64,000 nucleotides of DNA from Ceratobasidium sp. AG-K (GCA_037039685.1 JAWNGF010000006.1:1674001-1738000); one strand, 5' to 3'; positions 19,925 through 31,638 are shown, counted from the first letter of the stretch. The notes: a model not told the origin generated them from the letters alone. Numbers and translations are program-made.

Positions 19925-22900
19925 CAAAAGTGAAAAAGAGGTCTTTGATAGAGTGTTTGGGGTGTTGGCTAAGAGCGGACTGGAAGTGGTAGGCTGAGTA
20001 GCTGGGATGAGGATCTCAGCTGCCTTTCCTCTCATCTTTTTGTATTCCTGTGGTTTGAAATTTGGAGGAAGAGGGCCAGTGGGAAAGTCCTTCTGGAACT
20101 TTCTCATCACTGGAGTCATATCGGCAAATTTTTCCGCCCGTTCTTCCGTGTCTTCTAGAGGCCCGTAACCTTTCCATCTGATGTGGTATTTCAGCCCGTC
20201 AGGGTCTTGGTGCCAATCACTGATCTTTTCTACTTCATATTCCTCCTCCCCTTCTTCTGTAACAATAGGCGGAGGTCGGGGTTGGTTCCGATGGAAATCC
20301 ACATCTTCTTTGTAGTGAGTCAACATGTTTCCATGGAAAACGTCACGTATTCTCATGGACTTGGGGAGGTCAAGTTGGTAGGCGTGCGAAGAGATATGTT
20401 TTTTGACAACAAAGGGGCCGGTCTTTTAGTCATCAAGCGTATTGCTTGGGCGCCTAGTTTTGATGTTGGTGGTCAAAAGCCACACGTTGTCTCCTTCTTT
20501 GTAGATTGTTTTTGGAAGTTCTTCCCTTGTCTGATGGTACTCCATCATAGCTTTTGCTTCTTCCCACACAGCCTCCATATCGTTTGTCCATTTGTCGCCT
20601 TCCAGAGATTGAGTCATGTAATCCTCAATGGTCCATTTTGGAGTCATTCCATAGACGATTTCAAAGGGTGACTTGTTTGTGATACAATTTCTGTGATTGT
20701 TGTGGCAGAATTCCGCGATAGGTAGCCGTTTGGCCCAGTCATCTTGTCGATGGTTGCAAAATATTCTCAGCCATCCTTCTAGCCACTGGTTTGTTTTTTC
20801 CGCAAGGCCATCAGTTTCAGGATGGAAGGCAGTGCTGAAGGTTGGTTGGATGTTGAGTCTTTTGTACACCGCCTCAAGGAAGTGGGATTTGAAAGTTGTT
20901 CCTCTATTGGAAACCGTGGTTTTTGGGAAGCTGTGGAGGCGCCATACCTCTTTGATGAAGATGTCAGCAAGTTGTTCCAAGTTGGTGGCTTTGTTGCAGG
21001 CGATGAAATGTGCCATTCTTGAGAAGTGATCTATGACAACAAGGACACTGTCAAACCCTTTGGATTTTGGGAGTTTCACGATGAAATCATAAGCGATGTT
21101 TTCCCAGGGTTTTTTTGGGATGGGTAAGGGTTTGAGCGGTAAGTGTCCTTTGCTTCCCTTCCCTCTTTGGCAGATTTTGCAGCTTTCAACAAAGCGGTTC
21201 ACTTGAGCTTTCATCCCAGGCCAATAGTACCTTCTGGACAGAAGTTCCAAGGTTCTAGCTTGTCCTTGGTGTCCTGCCATGGGTGTATCATGGTGCAGTT
21301 GTAGTATTTTCAGTTTGATACCTTTTTCGTCTGGGATGACAATTCTTCCTTGGTACCATAGAAGGTTCTCTTCCCATTCGTAATCCTTGAATTGTTTTTT
21401 CACCGACAGTGGAAGGGAATCCTTGTTCTTTGTGCTGCTAATCAAGGTTTGAAGGCTTTCATCTTCTTCTTGAGCTTCCTTGAGGTCAGTCATGAGGTCG
21501 GATCTCATCAAGGCAGCAAAACCCTTGAACCGCTCAGCGGATATCATTGTCTGTTCCGCCAATGCTATGTCTCCATGGTCGCTTCTTCTTGAGAGGATAT
21601 CTGGTTTTTCCAACATCTTCCCAGGCCGATAATGGATCTTGAAATTGTAGCTTGCTAACATCAGAAGCCATCTGTGGTGTCTTCGGTTGAAATTGACTGA
21701 ATCCTTCCAGTAGGTCAGGTTTTTGTGGTCCGTGTAGATGCTCACTGGTTCCTTTGTTCCTTCAAGGTGGATACGCCAGTGTCTCAATGCCTCAATAATA
21801 GCAAAAAGTTCCTTGTCGTGTGTATTGTAATTCAGTTCCGCGTCCTTGAAGCTTTTGGAGAGGAAGCCAATAGGGTGCAAGTATCCATCGTCCTGTCATT
21901 GACTAAGGATTGCTCCTAAAGCGACTCCTGAGGCATCTGTTTCCAGGAAGTATTGTTTTGATTCATCTGGATGTGCCAGCACTGGCTCCTCCGAAATCAT
22001 TTTCTTCAGGTTTTTGAAGGCTTCTTGATGTATTTCCTTCCATTCCCATTTCTGGTCCTTTCGTGTGAGCTGAGTCAGGGGTTTGACAATGGAGGAGAAA
22101 GAAACCACAAATCTCCTGTAGAAGTTGCAGAAACCAACAAAAGCTTGTAGCTGTTTGACGGTTTTCAGAACAGGCCATTCCTGAATAGTCTTGATCTTGC
22201 CTTTGTTCATGGAGATACCATTTTCGTCCACAACAAAGCCTACCCAATCGGCCTTTTTGCCGTAAAAGGTGCACTTTTTGAGGTTCCCATATAGATTGTT
22301 TTTTTGCAGCTTTTCGAGGACTTCCTTGATATCCAGGGTATGTTGGTTTCTTCCTCTAGAGATGATCAAGATATTGTCAATGTAGACTACTATCTTTTTT
22401 CCGATCGAGTCCCTGAAGATGTTGTCAATCATTCTTTGGAACGTTGACGGTGCATTTTTCAGTCCAAAGGCCATAACGGTGTATTCGAAGAGGCCTTCGG
22501 AAGTGCTGAATGCTGTCTTCCATTCGTCTCCTTCTCTGATTCTCACGTTCCAGAAACCATTTTTCAAGTCCGGAGAAGTGATAAAAAGTTCCTCATCTGA
22601 CTTGTCACTATTTTTCTTGAAGATTTCCAGAAGTTGGTCCATCAATGGTATGGGGTAGCCATCAGGGATAGTTTCTGCGTTTGCCCCTCTGTAGTTGACG
22701 ACTGGTCTCAGGTTAGGGACGGTTTGTCCTGGTTTCAGAGCTTTTGTGACAAAGAAGAGGCTGGCGGCAACATGGGAGTCACTTGGTCTGATCCTTCCTG
22801 ACTTCAGTTCCGACTTCACGTACTCCTTTGTGGCTTCCCGTTCTCTGGGCGACAGCGGATAGGCCTTTTTTGGTTTTGGAAGCCTGCTGTTGTTGTAGAA

Positions 22901-23440
22901 GTCAATTTTGCAATCCCATTCCCTATGTTCCGGGAGTTTGTTGTATTGTTCTTCATCAAAGACATTGGCAAAGTCCTTGAGTTCTTCTGGAAGTTCTTGT
23001 AACATTCCTGCTTTTGCCTGGATGTCAGGCTCCTTTCTCCACTTGATAGAGAATGGGGCCCAGGAAATATCAGGGTTTGTTTCCTTCAACCATGTCATGC
23101 CAAGGATCATAGGCTGGGTTCCTGTTGGCATGACATAGAATCTTTGTTCGAAAGTTCTTCCTTCTATATTGAATTTCAATTTGCAACAGTGACAGATCAA
23201 ATCCTTTTGAGTTTTTCCGTCAATCATTTCCACGTTCCTTGGGGTTTGTAAGGAGATCAAAGGGATTTTGTTTTTCTTCACAAAGTTCAGGTCGATGAAG
23301 TTTCTACTGGACCCAGAGTCAATGAGAGTAGAAATGTTTTCCATGATGCCCTCTGCTTGTGCATATACCATGGGTGATTCATTTGTGGCTTTGCAGTAGT
23401 ATACATTTTGCAGAGAGGATATCGGGGCGTCTTCACACAC
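19925..23440 (-). pseudogene. B2 pol with two nonsense codons and a mutated RT active site
   Basis: One continuous frame. TGA at 21896-21898 (CGA in related copies, LSQRQDDGY) and TAA at 20426-20428 (LDDK) interrupt it. Protease DSGSS, RT, RNase H (ETDASG), integrase HHCC and DD-E, GPF module and chromodomain (EEYEVEKISDWHQ) are all present. The RT YIDD motif reads YIDN (22373-22375), so one catalytic Asp is lost. The pol frame stays open through ORF3 to 18938 as a Ser/Thr/Pro-rich frame. Confidence 0.88.
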
Positions 23441-23457
23441 GGTGGAGCGACGCCCAT

Positions 23458-25662
23458 CTAGTTTTCCGACTCCGAATCAGTGGACTTGGTCTCCGCCGCT
23501 TCCCCTTCCTTCATTTTGCTGGCTTTCCCTCTCATTGGTGCCTTTCCTTTGTCCTTGTAGGTCCATTCCTTTTTGCAATCAGCAATTGCATGTCCTGCTT
23601 CTCCACATTTGATGCAGAGGTTGTTCTCTTTCCGGCGTGTCTTCTCTGCCTTTGGAACAAGATCTCCTTTCACTTGCCTGGAAGGTTTGGATCCCTCACC
23701 TTTGTCTTCCTTCTTTCCCTTGTTCTGTGGGTAGGTGAGTTTCTGAATTTCTTTGGCTTGGAGGGCAATGTCAATCCATCCTTCTAGGTTCCTTTGTGCA
23801 GCGGTTCTCTTGTCCCTGAGTTCTTTGCGCACAAGTTCTGCTTTGATGAGTCTGCTCAGCCCCTGCCTGAAGCGCGCAATCAGGGCGGCATCGTTCCAAT
23901 CGAGTTCTTGTGTGAGAAGTCGGAATTCAGAGACATATTCACCTATGGATTTGTTTTGATAGAGGCGTTGGATTCCTCGTTCCGCTTGAATTTTCTTGCT
24001 GGGGTCGCTCCATTGCTTCTCATAGGCGCTTTGGAATGCTTCCCAAGATTCTAGCCAGGGGTGGTTCTCGTTGTTGTTGTACCGATTGAGAGCGGGTTGT
24101 GCCCAGTTTCCTGCTGCTCCTTCTGCCATATTCATCAGGGTGGCGACAATCCGACGTTCTTCTGTATCATATTGATTTGGGTTCAGACGGAAAAATGCTT
24201 TCATTTGTGCAAGGAATGTTTCAGCCGCTGTTCCCCTTGTTCCTTCAAATGCTTTGGGCATTTTGATGCATGGACCTGATCCATTCCCATTTCCGCCTTG
24301 TGCTGTTTGGATAATGACAGTTCTTCCTTTGTCCCTAATTTGATAGCCTGATTGCCCTTGTACTTCGAATGAGGGAGACCATCTTCCCTGAGGTGAAATA
24401 TTTCTCCTATGTGGGGGAGGTTCCCTAGGGTTTGGGATTTCTATGGAAGTACGTTTAGACTCCTTGCGTCGGTGATCTGATTCTACTTGGGCATTGGCCC
24501 CAATTTGTTCAAGAAGGTCAAACGTTTCTTGTCCTCTTGTTCGGATTTCTCTGAGTCGATTGGCTTGTTCTTGGAATCCTTCCGCAACTTCTTCATCGAT
24601 CCGCCCTAGGGCAATTGTGATGTTCCTCATTCCTTTGGCCATTCTTCCCATGGTCTGTTCCATTCTATCGATTTGTCTTACTTGGTTTTGTAGGTTCTGG
24701 GTGATCAATTGGGTTTGAGCCACTAAATGTTGGTTGATCTGCTCAAATGTTTGTTCAATCCTTTGTTGTGCGCGATCGACATTTCGGAGACGTTCGTAGA
24801 AGGTGTTGACCCCATCTTCTGTCCTTGAAGCAATGCGCTCAATTCGCTGCATCATATTTGTGGTATCGGCCACCTGGATTTCCCATCGGCATTCTAGACC
24901 TTCGATTCTCAGGGCTTGAACTGCATTTTCTTGTTGGTATTGGACCTGTAGTGTGTTGAAAATTCTTTCTAGGGTTTCAACCCTTCTTCCTTCGACGTTT
25001 TCTACCAGTAATTCATTTCTCAGGCGTTCATCCTGAGAGATGGTTTCAACGCTTCGTTGGGATTTGAACGTGGATGGTACGCTGGCTGCGCTATGTGTTC
25101 TAGTGGTCACTATCATTCCTGGCATTGACGCTGGTGTGGGTACCATAGGCCCTACTGGAGTTCCCATTGTGGGAGGAAAAATGTTGTTGAAGTTCGGCAT
25201 TTCTAGTGGCTGCCGCCTTCCAGTTGTCATGGTGTGTACTTGTGAGGGTAGTGCTTGGGCGGTGTTTGATGGCCCCGGAGTGGCATTCCTAGGTGATGCT
25301 GGTATCCTAATGATGCGATGTGCTCTGGGGCTAACTATGTCCCTTTGACTAATTTGTGGCCCAGGTGGAGGAGGAGTGTTGATTGGCTGTTCAACATTTC
25401 AGATAGTTGGAGAAGTGGACCCTTGTTCGTTTGAGGTGGATGCTTCTCCTTGAATTCCCGAAATTTCGATAATATTTCCGATTCCTCCTGGGACGCTAGT
25501 AGATGGAGGTCGTGATACCTGGCTATTTCTTCTAAGCGGGGCCGTCCAATCTCCGGCTCGATCCCTTGCTCCTCTTGATGGGTTTGATTGTAGCTTGACT
25601 ATTCATGGCGCGGGCTCAGTAGCCTGCCTGTTTGACGCTGCGCTCGAGGATCTTGTAAACAT
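23458..25662 (-). pseudogene. B2 Gag with at least two nonsense codons near the start
   Basis: The B1 start maps to ATG at 25660-25662. TGA at 25603-25605 (CAA in B1) and 25399-25401 (AGA in B1) interrupt the N-terminal region. An open frame of 590 codons remains from 25230, covering the helical region, capsid (KAFEGTRGT, GNWAQP), CCHC knuckle and the terminal SEN-TAG. A shortened Gag from the internal ATG cannot be excluded. Confidence 0.85.
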
Positions 25663-25723
25663 TGTTGAGAGGTCACGTGATCTTGTTTTCTCGTGGCTCA
25701 GCAGAAAAGAGCTGGCTTTGCAA

Positions 25724-26213
25724 TGTTGCAACCTGCTAAGTAGTAGAGTTGACGACTGCTAATTGCCTTGTTGACTGTGAGCAATAGGTCTAAGTAGACT
25801 AAATTGCTAAGGGAAATCGCTAGCTTCTAAGTAGAAGTCCTAGCTCCAAATCCCAAGTGGCTGCTGTAGTGGCTAAGTAGCCAAGTGCCTCTGATCACAC
25901 ACTGCAGGGAGAGTTGATGAGGCGAAGCAAGCTGGGGGTAACCATGCTTGCAAGCCAGTATATATAGGCAAAGAACAAGTGAGTCATACAAAGTACATGA
26001 TTCACAAGTTTGAGTCAGAGTCTGAGTCAAGAAAGGGGCTGCGCAGGCCAGCCAATAGAAAACAGCATGAGTCATATGACTCATGGTGACACGTCATCCA
26101 TACACCTCACTAAACGAGGGAGAGGGCACATCTAAACAGAAGAGGCACATAAGGTGCCGATACAAGCCATGAGTCCGCAGAAGGGGAAACAGAGGGCGGG
26201 ACAGGTCACGACA
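25724..26213 (-). repeat. 5' LTR of B2 (490 bp)
   Basis: Plus-strand ends TGTTGCAACC and GTCACGACA, with TATATA and the TGAGTCATATGACTCA palindrome on the element's promoter side. The adjacent PBS (about 25710-25722) has one mismatch in its GCAAAGCCAGCT core. Confidence 0.95.
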
Positions 26214-26218
26214 TTGGA

Positions 26219-29105
26219 ACTCAAGTCAGGAAGAATCAGACCCAGTGATTCCCCTGTCGCTGCTAGCCTATTCTTTGTCACAAAGGCACTGAAACCAGGA
26301 CAAACCGTACCAGACCTGAGACCAGTTGTTGACTACAGAGGGGCACATGCAGAAACTATCCCAGACTGCTACCCCATACCTTTGATGGATCAACTCCTGG
26401 AAATCTTCAAGAAGACTAGCAACAAATCAAACGAAGAACTTTTCATCACCTCTCTGGACCTGAAAAATGGCTTCTGGAATGTGAGAATCAGGGAAGGAGA
26501 TGAATGGAAACCGGCATTCAGCACTTCCAAAGGCCTCTTCAAATATACTGTGATGGCCGTCGGACTGAAAAATGCACCTTCAACGTTCCAAAGAATGATG
26601 GACAATATCCTCAGAGATCTGATTGGAAAAAAGATAGTAGTCTACATTGACGACATCTTGATTATTTCGAGAGGAAGAAACCAACACACTTTGGACATCA
26701 GGGAAGTCCTTGGAAGGCTACAAAAGAACAATCTTTATGGGAACCTCAAAAAGTGCACCTTCTATGGCAAAAAAGCCGATTGGGTAGGCTTTGTTGTGGA
26801 CAAGAATGGTATCTCCATGAACAAAGACAAGATCAAGACTATCCAGGAATGGCCTGTTCCGAAAACTGTCAAGCAGCTACAAGCCTTTGTTGGCTTCTGC
26901 AACTTCTATAGGAGATTTGTGGTCTCTTTCTCCTCCATTGTCAAACCTTTGACTCAGCTCACTCAAAAGGACAAAAAATGGGAATGGAAGGAGGCACATC
27001 AGGAGGCTTTTGAAAACCTAAAAAAAAATGATCTGAGAAGAACCAGTACTGGCACATCCAGACGAATCAAAGCAATACTTCCTGGAAACAGACGCCTCAG
27101 GAGTCGCTCTAGGAGCAATCCTTTGTCAACAACAAAACGACGGATACTTGCACCCGATTGGCTTCCTTTCCAAAAGCTTCAAGGATGCGGAATTGAATTA
27201 TGACATGCACGACAAGGAGCTTTTTGCTATCATTGAGGCTTTGAGACATTGGCGCATTCACCTTGAAGGAACAAAGGAACCAGTGATCATCTACACAGAC
27301 CACTAAAACTTGACCTACTGGAAAGACTCTGTCAACTTCAACTGGAGACACCATAGATGGCTTCTGATGCTAGCAAGTTACAATTTCGAAATACACTATC
27401 GACCTGGGAAGATGTCAGAAAAGCCGGACATTCTCTCTAGAAGAAGTGACCATGGGGACATTGCATCAGCAGAACAGACTATGATCTCCACCGAAAGATT
27501 CAAGGGCTTTGCTGCCATGATGGGATCAGACCTCATGAGTGAGCTCAAAGAAGCACAGGAAGAGGACGAAGCCCTACAAACCTTGATTGTCACTACAAAG
27601 GACAAGGAGTCCCTTCCGCCCTCCGTGAAAAGGCAATTCAAAGACTACAAATGGGGGGAAAACCTCCTGTGGTATCAGGGAAGAATTATTGTCCCTGATG
27701 AAAAAGACATCAAACTGAAGCTGCTACAGCTGCATCACAACACACCAATGGCTGGTCACCAAGGACAGGCTAGAACCTTGGAGCTTCTCTCAAGAAGATA
27801 CTATTGGCCCGGCATGAAAAGCCAAGTGAATTGCTTTGTCGAAAGCTGCGAAATTTGCCAAAGAGGGAAGGGAAGCAAAGGACACTTACCGCTCAAACCC
27901 TTACCCATCCCGGAAAAACCTTGGGAAAACATCGCTTACAATTTTATTGTGAAACTACCAAACTCTGGAGGTTTTGACAGTGTCCTTGTTGTGGTGGATC
28001 GCTTTTCCAGAATGGCACATTTCATTGCCTGCAATGAAGCAACCAACTTGGAGCAACTTGCCGACATCTTCATCAAGGAAGTATGGCGACTCCATGGTTT
28101 CCCAAAAACCACTGTCTCAGATAGAGGGACTACTTTCAAATCTCACTTCCTGGAGGCTGTGTACAAAAGACTCAATATCCAACCTACCTTCAGCACGGCC
28201 TTCCATCCTGAAACTGATGGTCTTGCGGAAAAAACAAACCAGTGGCTAGAAGGCTGGTTGAGAATATTCTGCAACCACTGCCAGGACGACTGGGCCAAAT
28301 GGTTACCTATTGCAGATTTCTGCCACAACAATCACAAAAATCGCGTAACAAGCAAGTCACCCTTTGAAATTGTCTATGGAATGACTCCAAAATGGTCCAT
28401 TGAGGAATATATGACTCAATCTCCAGAAGCCGACAAGTGGACAAAGGATATGGAAGCTGCGTGGGAAGAAGCAAAAGCCATGATGGAATACCACCAAACA
28501 AAGGAAGAACTTCCAAAGAAGCAATACAAGGAAGGGGACAACGTGTGGCTCCTGACTACCAATATCAAGACCAGGCGCCCAAGCAAGAAGCTTGATGACA
28601 AAAAAACTGGCCCCTTTGTTGTCAAAAAACAAATCTCTTCACACGCCTACCAACTTGACCTCCCCATGTCCATGAAAATACATGATGTCTTCCATGAAAA
28701 CATGTTGACTCACTACAAGGAAGATGTGGATTTCCATCGGAACCAACCCCAACCTCCGCCGATTGTTACGGAAGAAGGGGAGGAGGAATATGAAGTAGAA
28801 AAGATCATTGATTGGCATCTAGACCCCGATGGGCTGAAATACCGCATCAGATGGAAAGGTTACGGACCTCTAGAAGACACGGAAGAACGGGCAGAGAAAT
28901 TTGCCAATATGACTCCAGTGATGAGGAAATTCCAGAAGGACTTTCCTACCGGCCTGCTTCCCCCGAATTTCAAACCACAGGGATTCAAAAGGACAAGAGG
29001 AAAAACAGCTGAAGTCCTCATCCCAGCTACTCAGCCAACTACTCACAGTCCGCTCTTAGCCCAACACTCTTCCACTTCCCCAAAAAACTGCTTTTTACTT
29101 TCACA
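26219..29105 (+). pseudogene. B1 pol, RT to chromodomain, frameshifted
   Basis: Resumes B1 pol after B2. RT motifs MAVGLKNAPSTFQ and YIDD are near 26555-26660. A one-base expansion of an A run near 27027-27035 shifts the frame, and TAA at 27304-27306 replaces Lys of the DHKNL motif in RNase H. From 27310 the frame is open: RNase H end, HHCC integrase, catalytic core (SDRGTTF, HPETDG), GPF module near 28600 and chromodomain (EEYEVEKIIDWH, RWKGYG) near 28790-28920. It remains open past the ORF3 start. Confidence 0.9.
29082..29088 (+). promoter_or_regulatory. Phased A AAA AAC slippery heptamer at B1 pol/ORF3 junction
   Basis: Pol codons CCA AAA AAC TGC contain A AAA AAC in exact -1 slippery phase. 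The -1 frame is open and joins the ORF3 ATG at 29106 in frame. The same heptamer in the same phase is at 43463-43469 (E1) and 50413-50419 (B3). Confidence 0.6.
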
Positions 29106-30259
29106 ATGGCCCCCATCTGCTCCAACAACGCCAACGCTGCTGCCCACCTTGCCTCCTACAGGCTTAGCGATGCCTATGGCAAGGCTATCATGGCCGGAGG
29201 ACCCGGCAAATTTGCCATCAACTGCAGGGCCACAGCACCCTGGTCCCTCAAGGAGGCCAGGAAGCTGGCCAGCCACCTCAAGCCTGGGGTCCACCTTGGC
29301 TACATCCCCCTCGCCAAACGTGGCGACCTCAAATGGGATGAAGAACGCAAGTCCCTCATCCACCCCCAACTTGGCTCCCTGCTCTGGGTTAGCCACCCCG
29401 ACGCCCAGCCCTCGGACCCAACCGACATTGGCCGCAGCAAGTATTACCACTGCCGCGGCTGCATTGGACTCACTGTCTGCGACGTCGTCACCAAGAGCGC
29501 CAATGCCTGGAATAGGGACACTGGCCACAAGTGGGAGGGAGACAAGTGGTTCAAGCGAGAAACCGACCCCCGCCTCACATTGGCCAATGGAGGGCACGTC
29601 GATAGCGACGGAATCTGGTGGAGCGATTGCTCCTACAACTTCACTAGCGGTTGGCCCGCCCCTTGTGAGTGGCAAAGAAAGCCTGAACCACCAGTCACTG
29701 ACAACACCTACCCCAAAACCCCTTTATACGCTATTGACTGGTCAAAAGGCGCCAACGGAAGCGGTCAAGTCGACATGGCTGGCCAGCCAATGGAGCCAGG
29801 CGAAATCAAGGAGGAGGCGGTGGACATCCCCCCCCCCCTCCCATTACCGACAAGGACGCCAAGCGTGTTGAGCAAGAATGGAACGCAACATGGGACAGGG
29901 CCCGGGAAAACGTTGAGGCCCTCATCGCCGATGTTGGGCAGGCAATTGCCAACCTTAAGCCCCACCCGCCCGCCGACCGCATGCCTTGCGACGCGAACGT
30001 CTTGGAGGCCTACCGCCTTGTCCAGTGCGGATCCTGGACAGTCGACCAGCTCAACAAGTGGCTTGATCACCAACAAGAACAGTGGGCACTCCGGGAGCAG
30101 CAAGAGCTCGAGCGCCTGCAGCAACAACACCAGGAAGAGCTGGACCGGCTCCACCAGGAAAAGTGGGACTGCATGAATGAGGTCCTTGAATCGGACATGC
30201 GCAACCTTGCAGAGCGGGTTGGCTGGCTGGAATTGAAGGAATGGGTCGCCTGCAGATAG
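29106..30259 (+). pseudogene. B1 ORF3, frameshifted in the linker
   Basis: Same protein as the B2 and B3 ORF3 (start MAPICSNN, core YYHCRGC). A length change in the C run near 29830-29842 moves the reading into the pol-tail frame. The true C-terminal half (MPCDANVLEAYRL to WVACR) continues in another frame to TAG at 30257-30259. Confidence 0.85.
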
Positions 30260-30287
30260 GCCCAGGCGCTCCACTACCTGGCCCTAT
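30256..30287 (+). other. Conserved 3' hairpin of B1 over the ORF3 stop
   Basis: ATAGGCCCAGG and CCTGGCCCTAT pair at 10 of 11 positions around the loop CGCTCCACTA. The stop codon lies in the 5' arm. The purine tract and 3' LTR follow directly. Confidence 0.7.
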
Positions 30288-30299
30288 GTGGGGGGGCAA

Positions 30300-30789
30300 T
30301 GTTGTGACCTGTCCTGCCCTCTCTCCCTCTTTCTGCGGACTCGTGGCTTGTATTGGCACCTTAAGCACCTCTTCTGTATAGATGTGCCCTCTCCCTCGCT
30401 TAGTGAGGTGTATGGATGACGTGTCACCATGAGTCATATGACTCGTGCTGTTTTCTATTGGCTGGCCTGAGCAGCCCCCTTTATGACTTGGACTCTGACT
30501 CGGGCTTGTGACTCATGTACTTAGTATGACTCACTTGCCTCTTGCCTATATATACTGGCTTGCAAGCATGGTCACCCCCAGCTTGCTTTGCCTCGTCAAC
30601 TCTCCCTGCAGTGTGTGATCAGAGGCACTTGGCTACTTAGCCACTACAGCAGCCACTTGGGATTTGGAGCTAGGACTTCTACTTAGAAGCTAGCGATTTC
30701 CCTTAGCAATTTTGTCTACTTAGACTTATCGCTCATGGTCAACAAGGCAATTAGCAGTCATCAACTCTACTACTTAGCAGGTTGCGACA
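30300..30789 (+). repeat. 3' LTR of B1 (490 bp)
   Basis: TGTTGTGACC...GGTTGCGACA, preceded by GTGGGGGGGCAA (polypurine tract). Followed by the duplication TCATT. Confidence 0.95.
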
Positions 30790-30846
30790 TCATTATCCAA
30801 CTCGCTCTACACACTCCATGCTCTAAATCTTTTTTTGCTCTCCACA

Positions 30847-31611
30847 ATGCCCGCTGTTACCCGCTCCACAATCTCCAACAACCTTGTCCGTGTCCTCAAA
30901 GGACCGGCCTTTGCCACAGCAAGGGTCCTTGACAGTGGGGCCGCCCTCTATGTCTTCAAGAGGTTGCAACAGAGCTCGGGCAGAATGCACTTCAGGGCGT
31001 CAGACGACATCCTACACTCAGACCTGGGAGAATTCCAGTGGGTTGGAAAGAAATGGCCAACACACATGCAACTCCTACAAAAAGACATCTTTGTCTGTCG
31101 AGGATGCGCCGCGTTCCAGGTCTCAGAGGTCTTCCTCCTGTCTACCCACATGCTCGGAGTCGTTGAATGGGGGCAAGAAGGAGCATACTCAAGCAAATGG
31201 GTACCGGGTTATAACGGAAGACCACCAACACTCCAACCCAGGTGGAACGACGCTTGGGACGCCAACAACAAGAAGGACCTGAGCGACTGGAGGATGGAGA
31301 GGGGCCGATACCAGAAGGAGAAAGTTGAATGGGAGCCTTACTGGTGGAGGAGGGAGGAAACTGACGTGTCGGCATGGAAGGAGGCAGAGCCTGATGTGCA
31401 ACAATGGGATGAGGAGTTTGTGGAGGCCCAGAAGCGGGTTTTGGACTGGTCCAAGGCAGACTGGTCAAAGGAGGAGACTTGGGAAGAATGGGAAAAATTC
31501 TCAGACAAGCTGGGGAATACCGTCTTCAATCCCATCAACCTGACCTTGGAGGACAAGGAGGGGTTGGAAGAGTAAACGCTGCAGAAGGGAAAGGACTGTG
31601 CAGTGCAGTAA
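30847..31611 (+). pseudogene. A3 ORF3 with a late stop
   Basis: Family A ORF3 from MPAVTRST. The 254-codon length matches A2 and A4 when TAA at 31573-31575 (Tyr in A4) is ignored. Contains HSDLGEFQWVG, FVCRGC and a Trp-rich acidic C-terminal half (EWEPYWW, WEEWEKF) with PINLTLED near the end. Separated from A3 pol only by B1. Confidence 0.85.
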
Positions 31612-31637
31612 GTCCGTTCAAGTCCCCAGAACGGACT
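31611..31637 (+). other. 3' hairpin of A3 before the polypurine tract
   Basis: AGTCCGTTC and GAACGGACT form a perfect 9-bp stem with a 9-nt loop, directly after the ORF3 stop and before TTAGGGGGGAGTAA. Equivalent hairpins with different stem sequence occur in A2 and A4. Confidence 0.65.
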
Positions 31638-31638
31638 C

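Larger units (their letters stand above)
18324..26213 (-). mobile_element. Family B retrotransposon B2, complete (7,890 bp), inserted in B1
   Basis: LTRs 18324-18813 and 25724-26213, both 490 bp. Target duplication TCGGA (18319-18323) and TTGGA (26214-26218), differing by one CpG transition. Order on the minus strand: 5' LTR, PBS, gag, pol, ORF3, polypurine tract, 3' LTR. LTRs differ at about 17 positions, all but one transitions by my reading and most at CpG. Confidence 0.96.
14916..30789 (+). mobile_element. Family B retrotransposon B1, hosting B2
   Basis: LTRs 14916-15405 and 30300-30789, both 490 bp, flanked by TCATT (14911-14915 and 30790-30794). The first base of the 5' LTR is G instead of T. 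Inserted between pol and ORF3 of A3. B2 is inserted in the B1 pol at 18324-26213. LTRs differ at about 15 positions by eye, many at CpG. Confidence 0.95.
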
